Of a DNA stretch of 64,000 nt, positions 20,344 through 29,740 are shown piece by piece. How positions within the stretch are numbered: position 1 is the first letter of the stretch; the number at the start of each line of letters is the position of its first letter. The DNA comes from an uncultured Veillonella sp. Its GTDB lineage: Bacteria; Bacillota; Negativicutes; Veillonellales; Veillonellaceae. The DNA lies in NCBI RefSeq assembly GCF_934230905.1, contig NZ_CAKQFJ010000007.1, forward strand, positions 1 to 64,000, written 5' to 3'. The translations under genes were made by a program, and so were the position numbers. The notes under the pieces were generated by a model that did no database searches, was not told the DNA's origin, and saw only the letters and a program-made list of their open reading frames with translations.

Positions 20344-21825
20344 ATGTCAGATAATCAAGTGAGAAACGTAGAGTATACGTCTAATACTCAACAACATTTA
20401 AAACGATCTCTAAAAGCACGCCATATGAATATGATTGCATTAGGTGGTGCTATCGGTACGGGTTTATTCGTAGCCGGTGGTGAAGTTGTAAGTACAGCTG
20501 GTCCTGGTGGTGCTCTTGTAGCCTATGGCCTGATTGGTCTTATGGTATATTTCCTCATGACATCTCTTGGGGAAATGGCGACGTACTTACCGATTCCAGG
20601 TTCGTTTGGAACTTACGCAAAACGTTATGTAGATCCGGCTTTTGGCTTTGCCTTAGGTTGGAACTACTGGTTTAACTGGGCTATTACATTGGCTGCCGAA
20701 GTATTGGCAGGGGCACTCATTATGAAATATTGGTTCCCTGATGTACCAGCTATTGTTTGGTCCGCTTTGTTCTTATTGATTCTATTTTGTCTCAACTATT
20801 TGTCCACTCGTTCCTTTGGTGAAAGCGAATACGTATTTTCATCCATCAAGGTTATTACCGTATTCGTATTCCTATTCTGTGGATTTATGCTTATCTTTGG
20901 TATTGGTGGTACATCTCCGGGATTTGAAAACTGGACAACAGGTGAAGCTCCATTCGTAGGTGGTTGGGAATCTATTCTTGCTATATTCATGGTAGCTGGT
21001 TTCTCTTTCCAAGGTACTGAACTGATTGGTGTAGCAGCCGGGGAAGCAGAAAATCCTGAAAAGAATGTACCGAAAGCGATTAACTCCATTTTTTGGCGTA
21101 TCCTATTATTCTATATTGGTGCCTTTGTAGTCATTGGTTTCTTAATTCCTTACACTGATCCAAATTTATTAAATACTAGTGTAGAAAATGTATCCATTTC
21201 TCCATTTACACTCGTATTTGACCGCTTTGGATTTGCCTTTGCAGCTAGCTTTATTAATGCTATTATCTTAACAGCCGTTTTGAGTGCAGGTAACTCTGGA
21301 TTATATTCTTCAACACGTATGTTATATGCTCTTGCTAAAGAAGGCCAAGCGCCTAAAATCTTTACAAAGCTTAATAAACGTGGTGTTCCAGTACCAGCAT
21401 TGATATTAACTACAGCTATTGGTTTGTTTGCATTCCTTACAAGCTTTATTGGTGAAGGTACAGCATATACATGGATTGTTAATATTTCCGGTCTTTGCGG
21501 TTTTATTGCATGGGTAGGTATTGCAGTATCTCATTATCGATTCCGTCGTGCTTTCATTGCACAAGGCAGAGACCTTAAAGAATTACCTTACAAAGCATGG
21601 TTGTTCCCAATTGGCCCAATCTTGGCGTTCATTCTTTGCGTCATCATCATTGCTGGTCAAAATTATTCCGCTTTCACAGGTGATACCATCGACTGGTATG
21701 GCGTATCTGTTGCGTACATTGGATTGCCAATCTTCTTCGCTGTATACCTCGGTTACAAATGGATTAATAAAACTAAATTAGTGCCATTGAAAGAAGTCAA
21801 TTTAGATCGCGATTTTGATAAATAA
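20344..21825 (+). CDS. lysP: Amino acid permease, LysP-like (AAT/APC family)
   Basis: A 493-residue inner-membrane permease with about 12 hydrophobic segments. The N-terminal LKARHMNMIALGGAIGTGLF and GLMVYFLMTSLGEMATYLP closely resemble E. coli LysP, as does FALGWNYWFNWAITLAAEV. Lysine is therefore the most likely substrate, though other cationic or neutral amino acids are possible. AGAGGTG lies just before the ATG, 10 bp after gyrB, so it may be read with gyrB. A hairpin terminator follows. Confidence 0.82.
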   Translation: MSDNQVRNVEYTSNTQQHLKRSLKARHMNMIALGGAIGTGLFVAGGEVVSTAGPGGALVAYGLIGLMVYFLMTSLGEMATYLPIPGSFGTYAKRYVDPAFGFALGWNYWFNWAITLAAEVLAGALIMKYWFPDVPAIVWSALFLLILFCLNYLSTRSFGESEYVFSSIKVITVFVFLFCGFMLIFGIGGTSPGFENWTTGEAPFVGGWESILAIFMVAGFSFQGTELIGVAAGEAENPEKNVPKAINSIFWRILLFYIGAFVVIGFLIPYTDPNLLNTSVENVSISPFTLVFDRFGFAFAASFINAIILTAVLSAGNSGLYSSTRMLYALAKEGQAPKIFTKLNKRGVPVPALILTTAIGLFAFLTSFIGEGTAYTWIVNISGLCGFIAWVGIAVSHYRFRRAFIAQGRDLKELPYKAWLFPIGPILAFILCVIIIAGQNYSAFTGDTIDWYGVSVAYIGLPIFFAVYLGYKWINKTKLVPLKEVNLDRDFDK

Positions 21826-21845
21826 AAACGCAATATAAGCTATAT

Positions 21846-21888
21846 AAAAAGATCTGTTCATTATGAAAATAGTGAATAGGTCTTTTTT
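21846..21888 (+). terminator. Intrinsic terminator after lysP
   Basis: AAAAAGATCTGTTCATTAT pairs with ATAGTGAATAGGTCTTTTTT around a short loop, with a few mismatches. A six-T run ends at 21888. Confidence 0.8.
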
Positions 21889-21977
21889 GGTACATGACAT
21901 AATATATGATTGTATTTATGTGAAAGCCTTGCTATAATAAGTCAAAAATATTGTAGTCAATTAGAAAGGATACAATT

Positions 21978-22295
21978 ATGATTATTACAACAACTATGCA
22001 TATTGAAAATAAACCTGTACAAGAGTACAAAGGTATTGTATTTGGTGAAGTCGTAGAAGGGCGTAATTTTATTAAAGATTTTATGTCTGGCATCCGTGAT
22101 TTTGTTGGTGGACGTAGCGGTAGCTATGAAGATTCATTAATGAATGCACGCCAAGCAGCACTTGATGAAATGGCAAAACGTGCTAGTAAACTAGGTGCTA
22201 ATGCTGTTATTGGTGTATTATTCCAATACAGTACTGTAGGGGCAGAAAATGGTATGCTTATGGTGACATGTAATGGGACGGCTGTTGTAGTTTAA
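21978..22295 (+). CDS. YbjQ-like UPF0145 protein
   Basis: A 105-residue protein of the YbjQ/UPF0145 family, which assembles into small rings and is often annotated as heavy-metal binding without a proven role. IVFGEVVEGRNFIKDF near the start and DEMAKRASKLGANAVIGV are family-typical. AGAAAGGA precedes the ATG. It stands alone between two terminators. The following repeat begins at its stop codon. Confidence 0.85.
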   Translation: MIITTTMHIENKPVQEYKGIVFGEVVEGRNFIKDFMSGIRDFVGGRSGSYEDSLMNARQAALDEMAKRASKLGANAVIGVLFQYSTVGAENGMLMVTCNGTAVVV

Positions 22296-22409
22296 TAAGG
22301 GGAAAAAGCTGAGCATGACTTCTCTGCTCCACCGGCCGTATCTGACTACGCCCTTCGGGCTCCGCAGGGCCAAAGTCGCATAGAAGTCATGCTCAGCTTT
22401 CCTTATTAA
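22292..22409. repeat. Core-and-arms repeat, copy H, at the ybjQ-like stop codon
   Basis: Long arms at 22292-22323 and 22382-22409 pair over about 28 bp (GCTGAGCATGACTTCT / AGAAGTCATGCTCAGC at the inner part). The left arm includes the TAA of the preceding gene. The core is CTCCACCGGCCGTATCTGAC... with hairpin GCCCTTCGGGC. The inner arms are perfect. Confidence 0.87.
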
Positions 22410-22493
22410 ATACGACAGGATAAATGAAAAAAGTCGTTCGGAAACACTACTTATCCTATTTTGCTTAGAACTATCATAGTCTGGGAAAATGAG

Positions 22494-22529
22494 AAAAAGG
22501 CAGCAGATTTTATAATCTGCTGCCTTTTT
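22494..22529. terminator. Bidirectional terminator between the ybjQ-like gene and the RND operon
   Basis: A perfect 16-bp stem (AAAAAGGCAGCAGATT and its complement) with a 4-nt loop, A and T runs on opposite sides. Confidence 0.85.
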
Positions 22530-22556
22530 GGTATGTAATAAATGGGCTCTTAAAAA

Positions 22557-22576
22557 ATAGAACAGGCCTGTTCTAT
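22557..22576. repeat. 20-bp palindrome related to the 57-62 kb palindromes
   Basis: ATAGAACAGGCCTGTTCTAT is a perfect palindrome. It shares the AGAACAGGCCTGTTCT core with palindromes at 57574, 59083 and 61669. Here it lacks the second palindrome seen in those copies. Confidence 0.7.
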
Positions 22577-22610
22577 TTTAAAATAGGGATATGTATGTAA
22601 GGCAATATAA

Positions 22611-22680
22611 AACAGCAGGGCTGCCACCCTGCTGTTTTTTCTTTGTTGCGTGAATATTTGCAACTCACTTATTTTATCTT
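22611..22680 (-). ncRNA. Antitoxin-like two-hairpin RNA / RND operon terminator
   Basis: On the minus strand, AAATAAGTGAGTTGCAAATA is followed by a hairpin (GTGA...TCAC) and then a terminator stem CAGCAGGG / CCCTGCTG with a six-nt loop. The same two-hairpin layout and several sequence blocks recur at 28742-28816 and 29741-29813. Here it overlaps the RND gene's 3' end and serves at least as its terminator. A separate promoter is not convincing, so an independent RNA is uncertain. Confidence 0.45.
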
Positions 22681-25600
22681 ATACCATGTTGCGTACATAA
22701 CTGGTAGTACGATGAGTGTTAGTATGGTTGCTACGAGTAGTCCTCCACTAAATGCAATGGCTAGTGGGCTCCAGAATACGGATCCCATGAGTGGTATCAT
22801 ACCAAGTATGGCTGCGATAGCGGTTAGCATGATTGGTCTGAACCGTAATGTAGCGGAGTTGATGATGGCTTCGCGGGCGGATTGTCCTTCGGCACGGTGT
22901 ATTTCGATTTGGTCCAATAGGATGATGGAGTTACGAATGATCATGCCGGAGAGGGCAATAATGCCTAGAATAGCCATAAAGCCAAGTGGTGTACGTGTAA
23001 TATTTAGAGCTAGTACAACGCCGATGAGACCCAGCGGAGCTGTTAATAATGCCATAAACATAAGGGCAATTCTTTTTAATTGGAACATGAGAATTGTCAT
23101 AATTGCAAAGAGCATAATTGGCATTGGAACGAGCAATTTTTGTACAGCAGTAACACTTTTTTCGGCAGAACCATCGAGGTCAATAGTATAGCCAGTTGGT
23201 AAGTCTTGACGATATTCAGCAAGTTTATTGTAAATTTCTTTCGTCTTAGCATTACCAAGTACGCCTGGGCCTACATTAGCATGAATGCTAATAGTTGGCA
23301 TCATGTTGCGGTGCCAAATAATGCCTTCCTCTTGGCTCATAGAAATCGTTGCGATTTGGCTGAGCGGTACATAGGAACCATTACCTGTTTGGATTGGTAA
23401 TGATGAAAGGGCTGCTAAGTTATGGTTTTCATTGCCCCCTAATCTGAAAGTAACAGGAATGGTTTGGTTACCTTCATAGTATTCACCGGATTTAGTGCCG
23501 GATAATAAACTTTGTAAATGAAGTGATACGGCATAGCTATCGATGCCAAGTAGACGTGCTTTATCTGGATCAATATGAACTTGAGCAACTGGTTCTGTAT
23601 CTGGCCAATCGAAGGCTATATTATGTAAATCTTTGTCTTCTTGCATCTTGGCTTTTACATCGTTAGCAATTGTTTTAACCTCAGATGCATTAGGTCCTGA
23701 TACGCGAAGCATAACAGGGTATTTAGAAGGTGGTCCAATTTGAACAAATTGCATGTTGATGAGTGCCGATGGATACTGTTCATTTAATTGATCTTGTAAT
23801 TCCTTAAACAATGCATCACGATCTTCTAATGATTTGGTAACGATGATAGTTTGCATGAAATTAGCACGTGGTAATTCCGGTTCCAAGGTTAATACAAATC
23901 GCGGCGATCCTTCACCTACATAGGTGGTGAAATGATCAATATGTTCGTTATCTTTTAACAGAGCATCTAACGATTTAGCTTGACCTTGCGTATAATCGAT
24001 AGATGAGCTTTGTGGAAATTGCATGGATACAATGATTTCACTTCGCGTCGAAGATGGGAAAAATTCCTGTTTGATGAGTGGAAATGAAAGAACGGATAGG
24101 ATGAAAGCTCCTAATGTTAACAGTAATACAGCCTTATGATGACCGAGTGCCCAGTGAAGGAGACTTTCAAAACGAGCATAAAAAATAGTTTTCAAACGAT
24201 GCATGATATGATCGCGACGTGTCCATTCAGATTCAGGTTTTTCGGTCTTATTTTCAATAATTTTATAGCCCAGCACAGGACTGACTAGAACAGAGGCAAC
24301 CCAGGATAAGATAAGGGCCATAAAGACAACGATAGATAAGGATTTTGTAAATTCTGCAACCATACCTTCTGCTAAAGCAAGAGGTAAGAATCCAGCACAG
24401 GTAATGAGCGTGCCGGACAGCATCGGAAAGGCTGTTGATTCATAGGCGAACGTAGCGGCGCGCCAGTGGTTAAAACCTTCTTCGAGCTTAACGCTCATCA
24501 TTTCTACAACGATGATAGCATCATCGACGAGTAGGCCTAGTGCTAAGATGAGAGCACCTAGACTAACCTTATGTAGATAAATGCCGTTTTCATACATCAG
24601 CACAAAGGTGGTGGATACCACAACCGGAATGGTGAGGGCCACAACAATACCTGTACGAATACCGAGTGATGCAAAGCTGACAAGCAATACGATGGCGATG
24701 GCTTCGAATAGAGATTGCGAGAAATCGCCAATCGATTCCTTAACTATGTGAGGTTGATTCGACACTTGATCAAGATTTAATCCAACAGGAATCGTCGGTT
24801 TAAGTTCTTTTAGTTTTTTATCAATAGCTTTGCCAAATTCGATATTGTTGGCTCCAGCATCCATAGAAATAGCAATGCCAATAGCTGGTTTACCTTCGTA
24901 GTAGAATTGAGGACTAGATGGGTCCTTATAGGTCATTGTTATATCCGCAATATCACCAAGTCGAATCGTTTGATTGTTGATACGAACTGGCATATTTTTT
25001 ACTGCATCTACGCTATCAAAAACGCCATTGATACGTAAATATACATTATTTGTATCTGTATTGACCATGCCAGCTGGTACCATGGCACTTTGCTGTTTAA
25101 GGGCGGTCAATAACTGTTGTGTGCTCACTTGATATGAGGCGAGTTTGTCTTTATTAATTGTTACATCTAAGGATTTTTCTTGTACTCCGATGAGGGTAAT
25201 CTTCTTAACATTAGGAACGGATAAGAGTTGACGTTTTAAATCTTCCGCTTGTTGTCGTTTTTCTTCGTATGAGAATTCATCACCTGAAAGCGCATAAATG
25301 GTGCCATATACATCATCAAATCTGTCATTGATGGATGGACCTTGAACACCTGATGGCAAAGATTTCCATTCATCATTGATCATATTTCGTGCTTCTTCCC
25401 AAGCGGGACGAATTTTGTTAGATGGCAAATCTTCTTTCAGATTGATATAAATAACAGATTTACTACCATCTGTGAAAGATTTCGTATAATCTACACCTGG
25501 TAAATCGCGTAATTTCTCCTCTAGTTTGTCTGTTACCTGATTAGACATTTGTTCTGGTGATGCACCAGGCCAAGCAACGCCTACAACCATGGTACGCATT

Positions 25601-25731
25601 GTAAAGTCTGGATCTTCCATGCGTCCCATGTGGGTAAAGGAGAATATGCCAAAGGTGAGGAGTACGGCAATGAAGTAGTAAATAATGGATTTATGGCGTA
25701 AAGCCCAATCTGCTAAGTTAAATTTCTTCAT
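22669..25731 (-). CDS. RND-family efflux pump, inner-membrane permease
   Basis: A 1,020-residue proton-driven RND transporter of the AcrB type. It has an N-terminal hydrophobic segment after a short cytoplasmic start, two large periplasmic loops, and about 12 membrane helices in two repeats. Helix 4 has LILALGLLVDDAIIVVEMM with the paired aspartates of the proton relay. The ATG overlaps the stop of the fusion-protein gene by 4 bp (ATGA), so translation is coupled. Substrate is unknown. No outer-membrane channel gene is adjacent. Confidence 0.92.
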   Translation of the reverse strand: MKKFNLADWALRHKSIIYYFIAVLLTFGIFSFTHMGRMEDPDFTMRTMVVGVAWPGASPEQMSNQVTDKLEEKLRDLPGVDYTKSFTDGSKSVIYINLKEDLPSNKIRPAWEEARNMINDEWKSLPSGVQGPSINDRFDDVYGTIYALSGDEFSYEEKRQQAEDLKRQLLSVPNVKKITLIGVQEKSLDVTINKDKLASYQVSTQQLLTALKQQSAMVPAGMVNTDTNNVYLRINGVFDSVDAVKNMPVRINNQTIRLGDIADITMTYKDPSSPQFYYEGKPAIGIAISMDAGANNIEFGKAIDKKLKELKPTIPVGLNLDQVSNQPHIVKESIGDFSQSLFEAIAIVLLVSFASLGIRTGIVVALTIPVVVSTTFVLMYENGIYLHKVSLGALILALGLLVDDAIIVVEMMSVKLEEGFNHWRAATFAYESTAFPMLSGTLITCAGFLPLALAEGMVAEFTKSLSIVVFMALILSWVASVLVSPVLGYKIIENKTEKPESEWTRRDHIMHRLKTIFYARFESLLHWALGHHKAVLLLTLGAFILSVLSFPLIKQEFFPSSTRSEIIVSMQFPQSSSIDYTQGQAKSLDALLKDNEHIDHFTTYVGEGSPRFVLTLEPELPRANFMQTIIVTKSLEDRDALFKELQDQLNEQYPSALINMQFVQIGPPSKYPVMLRVSGPNASEVKTIANDVKAKMQEDKDLHNIAFDWPDTEPVAQVHIDPDKARLLGIDSYAVSLHLQSLLSGTKSGEYYEGNQTIPVTFRLGGNENHNLAALSSLPIQTGNGSYVPLSQIATISMSQEEGIIWHRNMMPTISIHANVGPGVLGNAKTKEIYNKLAEYRQDLPTGYTIDLDGSAEKSVTAVQKLLVPMPIMLFAIMTILMFQLKRIALMFMALLTAPLGLIGVVLALNITRTPLGFMAILGIIALSGMIIRNSIILLDQIEIHRAEGQSAREAIINSATLRFRPIMLTAIAAILGMIPLMGSVFWSPLAIAFSGGLLVATILTLIVLPVMYATWYKIK

Positions 25732-26792
25732 TCATGCACCGCCGTTCCTTCTTGTAATTGTTGGGTTCCTGCGGTGATAACAATATCTCCTTTAGCGAGG
25801 CCATTTTTTACAATAACAGAATTATTACCAAACTCGCCTGTTTGGATAGGAACGAGATGTGCTTTATTATCTCGAATGATATAGACTGCATTATTACCTT
25901 GTTTGTCTTTTACCAAAGCTGTTAATGGTATGGATATATCCGTTGTTTCCGATTGATTAAAAATAGCGTTAATAGTCATACCAAGTTGTACTTCTTTTGG
26001 TGGATTTTGTAAGGTAATTTTTACCGTATATGTCCGTGCTACAGGGTCTGGAACTGGTGAAATTTCACGAACAACACCCTGTACTTTTACATCAGGTAAT
26101 GCCCAAAAACTAATAGTGGCTGCACTACCAGGATGAACCTTACTCATTTCTTGTTCTGGTAAAGAAATGACTGCCTCAGGTTCATGACCGGCTGCCAAGG
26201 TACCTACAGCCTGACCAGCTGCTACGACCTGACCAACTTCGACATTGAGAGATGTTATAATACCGCTATCTGGAGCTATTAGCGTGGTATAACTATTTTG
26301 ATTACTACTTAAATTAAGATTTGCTTGTGCTTGTTGTAATTGCGCTTTTGCAACATTCAACTGATTTTCTGCTTGATCTAATTGCAACTTGCTAATAGCC
26401 TGTTCAGCATATAATGAACGATATCTTTCAACATTGGTACTGGCTAAATCATAAGCTGATTGTGCAGCTGTAACACCGCCTTGCGCATTTTGTACATGAC
26501 TTGCCGTGTCAGCACCATTGATTTGAGCTATAGTTTGACCTGCTTGTACAGTAGACCCAACAGAAACAAATTTATTAATCACGCGACCTCCAACTTGGAA
26601 TGCTAAATTTGTTTCCGTTCGATTGCGAATTGTTCCAGAATAACCGGCACTCGTTGTGCCAGACTCCTCACCAATTGTGATAGTTCGTACCTTGAGACTC
26701 GTATCATGCTCATCTTGATTTGATCCACATCCGCCAATGATTAGTATACTCATTAACAATGCGGTAGTGAATCCTAATACACTACGATTCAT
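25728..26792 (-). CDS. RND efflux membrane-fusion lipoprotein
   Basis: Periplasmic adaptor linking the RND permease to an outer-membrane channel. It is 354 residues. A lipoprotein signal peptide ends in LIIGGC, so the cysteine is the likely lipidation site. A barrel-sandwich half-motif, a coiled-coil hairpin rich in A and Q (about residues 85-160) and the second lipoyl half IAPDSGIITSLNVEVGQVV follow. The start is ATG 26792 preceded by GGAGAGGA. It is the first gene of the two-gene operon. Confidence 0.9.
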   Translation of the reverse strand: MNRSVLGFTTALLMSILIIGGCGSNQDEHDTSLKVRTITIGEESGTTSAGYSGTIRNRTETNLAFQVGGRVINKFVSVGSTVQAGQTIAQINGADTASHVQNAQGGVTAAQSAYDLASTNVERYRSLYAEQAISKLQLDQAENQLNVAKAQLQQAQANLNLSSNQNSYTTLIAPDSGIITSLNVEVGQVVAAGQAVGTLAAGHEPEAVISLPEQEMSKVHPGSAATISFWALPDVKVQGVVREISPVPDPVARTYTVKITLQNPPKEVQLGMTINAIFNQSETTDISIPLTALVKDKQGNNAVYIIRDNKAHLVPIQTGEFGNNSVIVKNGLAKGDIVITAGTQQLQEGTAVHE

Positions 26793-27288
26793 AATCCTCT
26801 CCTTTACACACATAATAGATATAATTGTGAAAGTAATATCCATTACTAAATATACATTTTATACAATTAAATAATACTACATATTAGATAAAAATTCTAT
26901 AAGTATATTAGAAAATATATATATATTAATTAACTACAAATATCTACAAATAAATACAAAGGTGTACCTTGTTCCAAATCCGACACGCTACTGCGCTTCA
27001 CGGAGCCCAGTAGCGTGTTTCTCTTATAGATTGTGTTGAACCAGTTGTGTGAATTACAGCAGAAATGAAAATTTGAGCACGTAGGATCATAGGATATTAG
27101 TAATAAAAAAATAGACTTCCAAAAACGACTTTGGCCCTGTGTAGCGTGTTCCTCTTATAGATTATGTTGAACTAAGTTGTGCGAACTACAGTAAGAGTGA
27201 AAAAGGCACATGGTGCTACCAAAACGACTTCGGGTCCCGCTTTAGCGTGATAGCGTGTCGGCTTTGGTAGCACCATGTGCTTTATAAT
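26793..27288. repeat. Rearranged repeat cluster upstream of the RND operon
   Basis: About 500 bp without a gene. It holds a second-class hairpin CACGCTACTG / CAGTAGCGTG (26984-26993, 27008-27017). A tandem-like duplication of about 60 bp (27010-27071 and 27141-27201; shared blocks TAGCGTGTT and CTCTTATAGATT) follows. A fragment of the first-class core, CGACTTTGGCCCTG, lies at 27126-27139 and is fused directly to the second duplicate. The first ~190 bp are AT-rich leader. Confidence 0.7.
27202..27280 (-). terminator. Second-class core-and-arms hairpin downstream of the CorC-like gene
   Basis: Perfect 18-bp arms GCACATGGTGCTACCAAA (27206-27223) and TTTGGTAGCACCATGTGC (27263-27280) enclose a core with CGGGTCCCGCTTTAGCG. 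It ends 8 bp from the minus-strand stop codon at 27289, where it probably acts as terminator. Confidence 0.75.
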
Positions 27289-28638
27289 CTATTCTTCTGT
27301 TTGTTCCACAACTGGTTCAACATAACTAACCAAAATTTTGTCTATCCGTGTATTATCCATATCCATGATTTCAAAGGTGTATCCATCCCATGTGGTTTTA
27401 TCGCCTTCGCGTGGAATTCTACCGAATAGGAGGTTCATGAGACCACCTAGTGTTTTGTATAGGTCATCCTCTTCTCTTGGTAGTTCTTTATCGATGTGGA
27501 AAAATTCTTTAAATTCATCTACGTCGAGTAGACCATCTACGAGCCAAGTACCATCTTCGCGTTCGACAATTCGATTTTCTTCTTCTTGCCGTTCTTCTTC
27601 ACCAGATGGCATGAGACCTACGATTTCTTCCATGATATCATGCAAGGTAACAAGGCCACTAAATCCGCCGTATTCATCGAGAACGATGGTTTCGTGAACA
27701 CCTTCGTTACGCAATGTATTTAGCAATTTCATAAGAGAAATGGACTCAGGTACGAGCAATGGTTCTTTCAAGCAAGAATGAATCACATGATGTAAGGATT
27801 TTTCTCCTTGTAAGCATTGAACCATAACGTCGGTTACATTGATCATACCTCGTAATTCATCGAGAGAGTCTTCACCTACAGGAATACGGTATTGATTTGC
27901 TGTTTTAAGCACTTCCATTATTTCTTCTTCTGAAGAATTTAAATCAATCCATTTTAGCTGTGTTCGCGGTGTCATAACATCGCCTGCATTCATATCTGCT
28001 AGATGGAAAATATTTTCTACGAGAATAGGTTCTTCTTCTTCATAGGCACCCATGGCTACGCCTTCGGTAAGCATTTTGTTGATTTCTGATTCTGTTACAG
28101 GCGCTTCTTCTTTTACAGTAACGCCTAATAATTTTAATAGAGAATCTGTAGATACACCGAGGAATAGTACAATTGGTTTTAATGCTTGTGAAAGCCAATA
28201 AATTGGCTTAGATACGATAACAGCAATTGCTTCAGGACTATTGATAGCTAAACGTTTTGGTACTAATTCACCGATAACAAGAGACAAATAGGTGATGATG
28301 GCAACAATTAAGAAAGAACTGATAGAAGCCGCATAAGGAGCTATACTAGGAATTGCTTTCACCAATATATCTTCTAATGGAGCAGAAAAGGTAGCACCTG
28401 AATATAAACCAGTTAAAATTCCTACAAGGGTAATGCCAATTTGAATCGTAGAGAACATATCATTTGGATTCTCTGCTAATTCAAAGGCTTTTTTAGCGCG
28501 TTCATTACCAGATTCGGCCATCTCTTCAAGGCGACTTTTCTTTGCATTAACGATAGCAAGTTCGGTCATCGAAAAAATTCCATTTGCGATGATTAAAATG
28601 ACGATAATAATAAAATCTAAGGTCAGATCACTGTCCAT
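27289..28638 (-). CDS. CorC/HlyC-family membrane protein (CNNM-CBS)
   Basis: A 449-residue inner-membrane protein. It has an N-terminal CNNM/DUF21 domain with about four hydrophobic segments (ANGIFSMTELAIVNAKKSRLEEM at the start of the family motif), then a pair of CBS domains (about 205-330). The C-terminal CorC_HlyC domain follows (about 350-430) with GTWLVDGLLDVDEFKEFF. These proteins are linked to Mg2+/Co2+ homeostasis, but the older name haemolysin is not evidence of haemolysis. AAGGAGT lies 12 nt before the ATG. Confidence 0.9.
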   Translation of the reverse strand: MDSDLTLDFIIIVILIIANGIFSMTELAIVNAKKSRLEEMAESGNERAKKAFELAENPNDMFSTIQIGITLVGILTGLYSGATFSAPLEDILVKAIPSIAPYAASISSFLIVAIITYLSLVIGELVPKRLAINSPEAIAVIVSKPIYWLSQALKPIVLFLGVSTDSLLKLLGVTVKEEAPVTESEINKMLTEGVAMGAYEEEEPILVENIFHLADMNAGDVMTPRTQLKWIDLNSSEEEIMEVLKTANQYRIPVGEDSLDELRGMINVTDVMVQCLQGEKSLHHVIHSCLKEPLLVPESISLMKLLNTLRNEGVHETIVLDEYGGFSGLVTLHDIMEEIVGLMPSGEEERQEEENRIVEREDGTWLVDGLLDVDEFKEFFHIDKELPREEDDLYKTLGGLMNLLFGRIPREGDKTTWDGYTFEIMDMDNTRIDKILVSYVEPVVEQTEE

Positions 28639-28741
28639 GTAAGTAAATACTCCTTTTTATGAGATATAATTTTGTATATAAGAAAAATTGAAATACTATT
28701 TTTTAGTATACCATATTCAAATTATATATGGTAAATAGTAC

Positions 28742-28817
28742 AAAAAAGGAGGGCTGCCACCCTCCTCTTTTGTTTTGCGTGCATTAAAATGTTTGCAAAA
28801 TACTTATTTCTTCATCT
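28742..28817 (-). ncRNA. Orphan antitoxin-like small RNA
   Basis: On the minus strand a promoter-like pair, TTTACA (28847-28852) and TAATAT (28824-28829) spaced by 17 nt, precedes a transcript of about 75 nt. It contains AGAAATAAGTATTTTGCAAA and ends in a GGAGGG / CCCTCC terminator with TGGCAG loop and T run. The layout matches the antisense RNA of the toxin locus at 29741-29813. No toxin ORF is visible next to it, in the gap between divergent genes. Confidence 0.5.
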
Positions 28818-28926
28818 AATAGTATATTACACAATTTACCATTATTTGTAAATAATGCTATCTATGTATACAATGATTGATAAGAACATAATTTACATAT
28901 ATATGATCAATAGGGGATATATTACG

Positions 28927-29526
28927 ATGACAAGCGAACAGGAATGGGAACAAGTATTACAAATTAAAACAACAGGTCGTGATGACAGTCGTTCCGATAC
29001 AGAACATCATCCGTATGAGCCGACGGATTACTGCGTTCTTGAACGTCTTGCAAATAGCGGTTATATTACGAAACAAAATACCCTCATCGATTACGGTAGT
29101 GGCAAGGGGCGTGTTAATATTTTTATGTCTAATCAGACGCGGTGCCATTCCATTGGTATTGAATACGATGAACGTTTGTATGAACGAGCTGTCGTAAATG
29201 GTGAAAGCCCAGCTGCTAAGAATCGGGTATCCTTTGTTCTTGGTGATGCAGCTACTTATACATTGCCAGATATTGTAGATCGTTGCTTCCTCTTTAATCC
29301 CTTTGCACTTCATACGATTAAACGTGTACTTGGCAATATTTTTGATTCTATATATCATCATCCGAGAGAAATTCTATTATTTTTTTACTATGTTAATGAA
29401 GAAGTAGAAAACTTCCTGAATAACCATGTGCGCCTCGAAGCAGAAGAATCAATACAATGCGGTGATTTATTTCAAGAAAGTGACGACAAAGAACGAATAT
29501 TGGTATATAGGGTAAATGTATTTTAG
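28927..29526 (+). CDS. SAM-dependent methyltransferase, substrate unknown
   Basis: A 199-residue class I methyltransferase-like protein. Motif I is LIDYGSGKGRVNIF (about residue 55), followed by the acidic motif II region GIEYDERLYERA, then LGDAATYTLPD. It lacks the extra domains that would name a substrate. I start at ATG 28927 after AGGGG; the frame is open further up without a ribosome-binding site. It stands alone between small-RNA-like elements. Confidence 0.72.
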   Translation: MTSEQEWEQVLQIKTTGRDDSRSDTEHHPYEPTDYCVLERLANSGYITKQNTLIDYGSGKGRVNIFMSNQTRCHSIGIEYDERLYERAVVNGESPAAKNRVSFVLGDAATYTLPDIVDRCFLFNPFALHTIKRVLGNIFDSIYHHPREILLFFYYVNEEVENFLNNHVRLEAEESIQCGDLFQESDDKERILVYRVNVF

Positions 29527-29584
29527 TGAATTAAATTATCTCTTTATTTTATCTATTCTTATAGAAAAGTACATATAGACATTA

Positions 29585-29590
29585 TATAAT
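29585..29590 (+). promoter_or_regulatory. -10 box of the Fst-like toxin transcript
   Basis: TATAAT at 29585-29590, about 47 bp before the toxin start codon. No good -35 match is seen at the expected distance. The transcript would carry AAAGGAGGTG before the start codon. Confidence 0.45.
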
Positions 29591-29636
29591 CTAATTGTTA
29601 CTACTCCATTCTGGTAACAGAAAGGAGGTGAAAACA

Positions 29637-29720
29637 TTGCCGGAGATATTAATTTCCTTTTTTTTATCTATCATAGCAAGTATAGTTTCATATTATATTT
29701 GTAAGTGGCTGGATAGATAG
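29637..29720 (+). CDS. Fst/Ldr-like type I toxin peptide
   Basis: A 27-residue peptide starting at TTG 29637 behind a near-perfect AAAGGAGGTG. The sequence is hydrophobic (ILISFFLSIIASIVSYYI) and ends CKWLDR, the W-L-basic ending typical of Fst/Ldr membrane toxins. The 12-nt stretch covering the spacer, start codon and next codons (GAAAACATTGCC, 29630-29641) recurs at 29782-29793 inside the convergent antisense RNA. AATTTCCTTT (29651-29660) recurs in the same way at 29801-29810. This is the arrangement of par-type loci, where the antitoxin RNA pairs with the toxin's initiation region. Confidence 0.7.
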   Translation: MPEILISFFLSIIASIVSYYICKWLDR

Positions 29721-29740
29721 TTTAGTTAGTAACCAGCACA

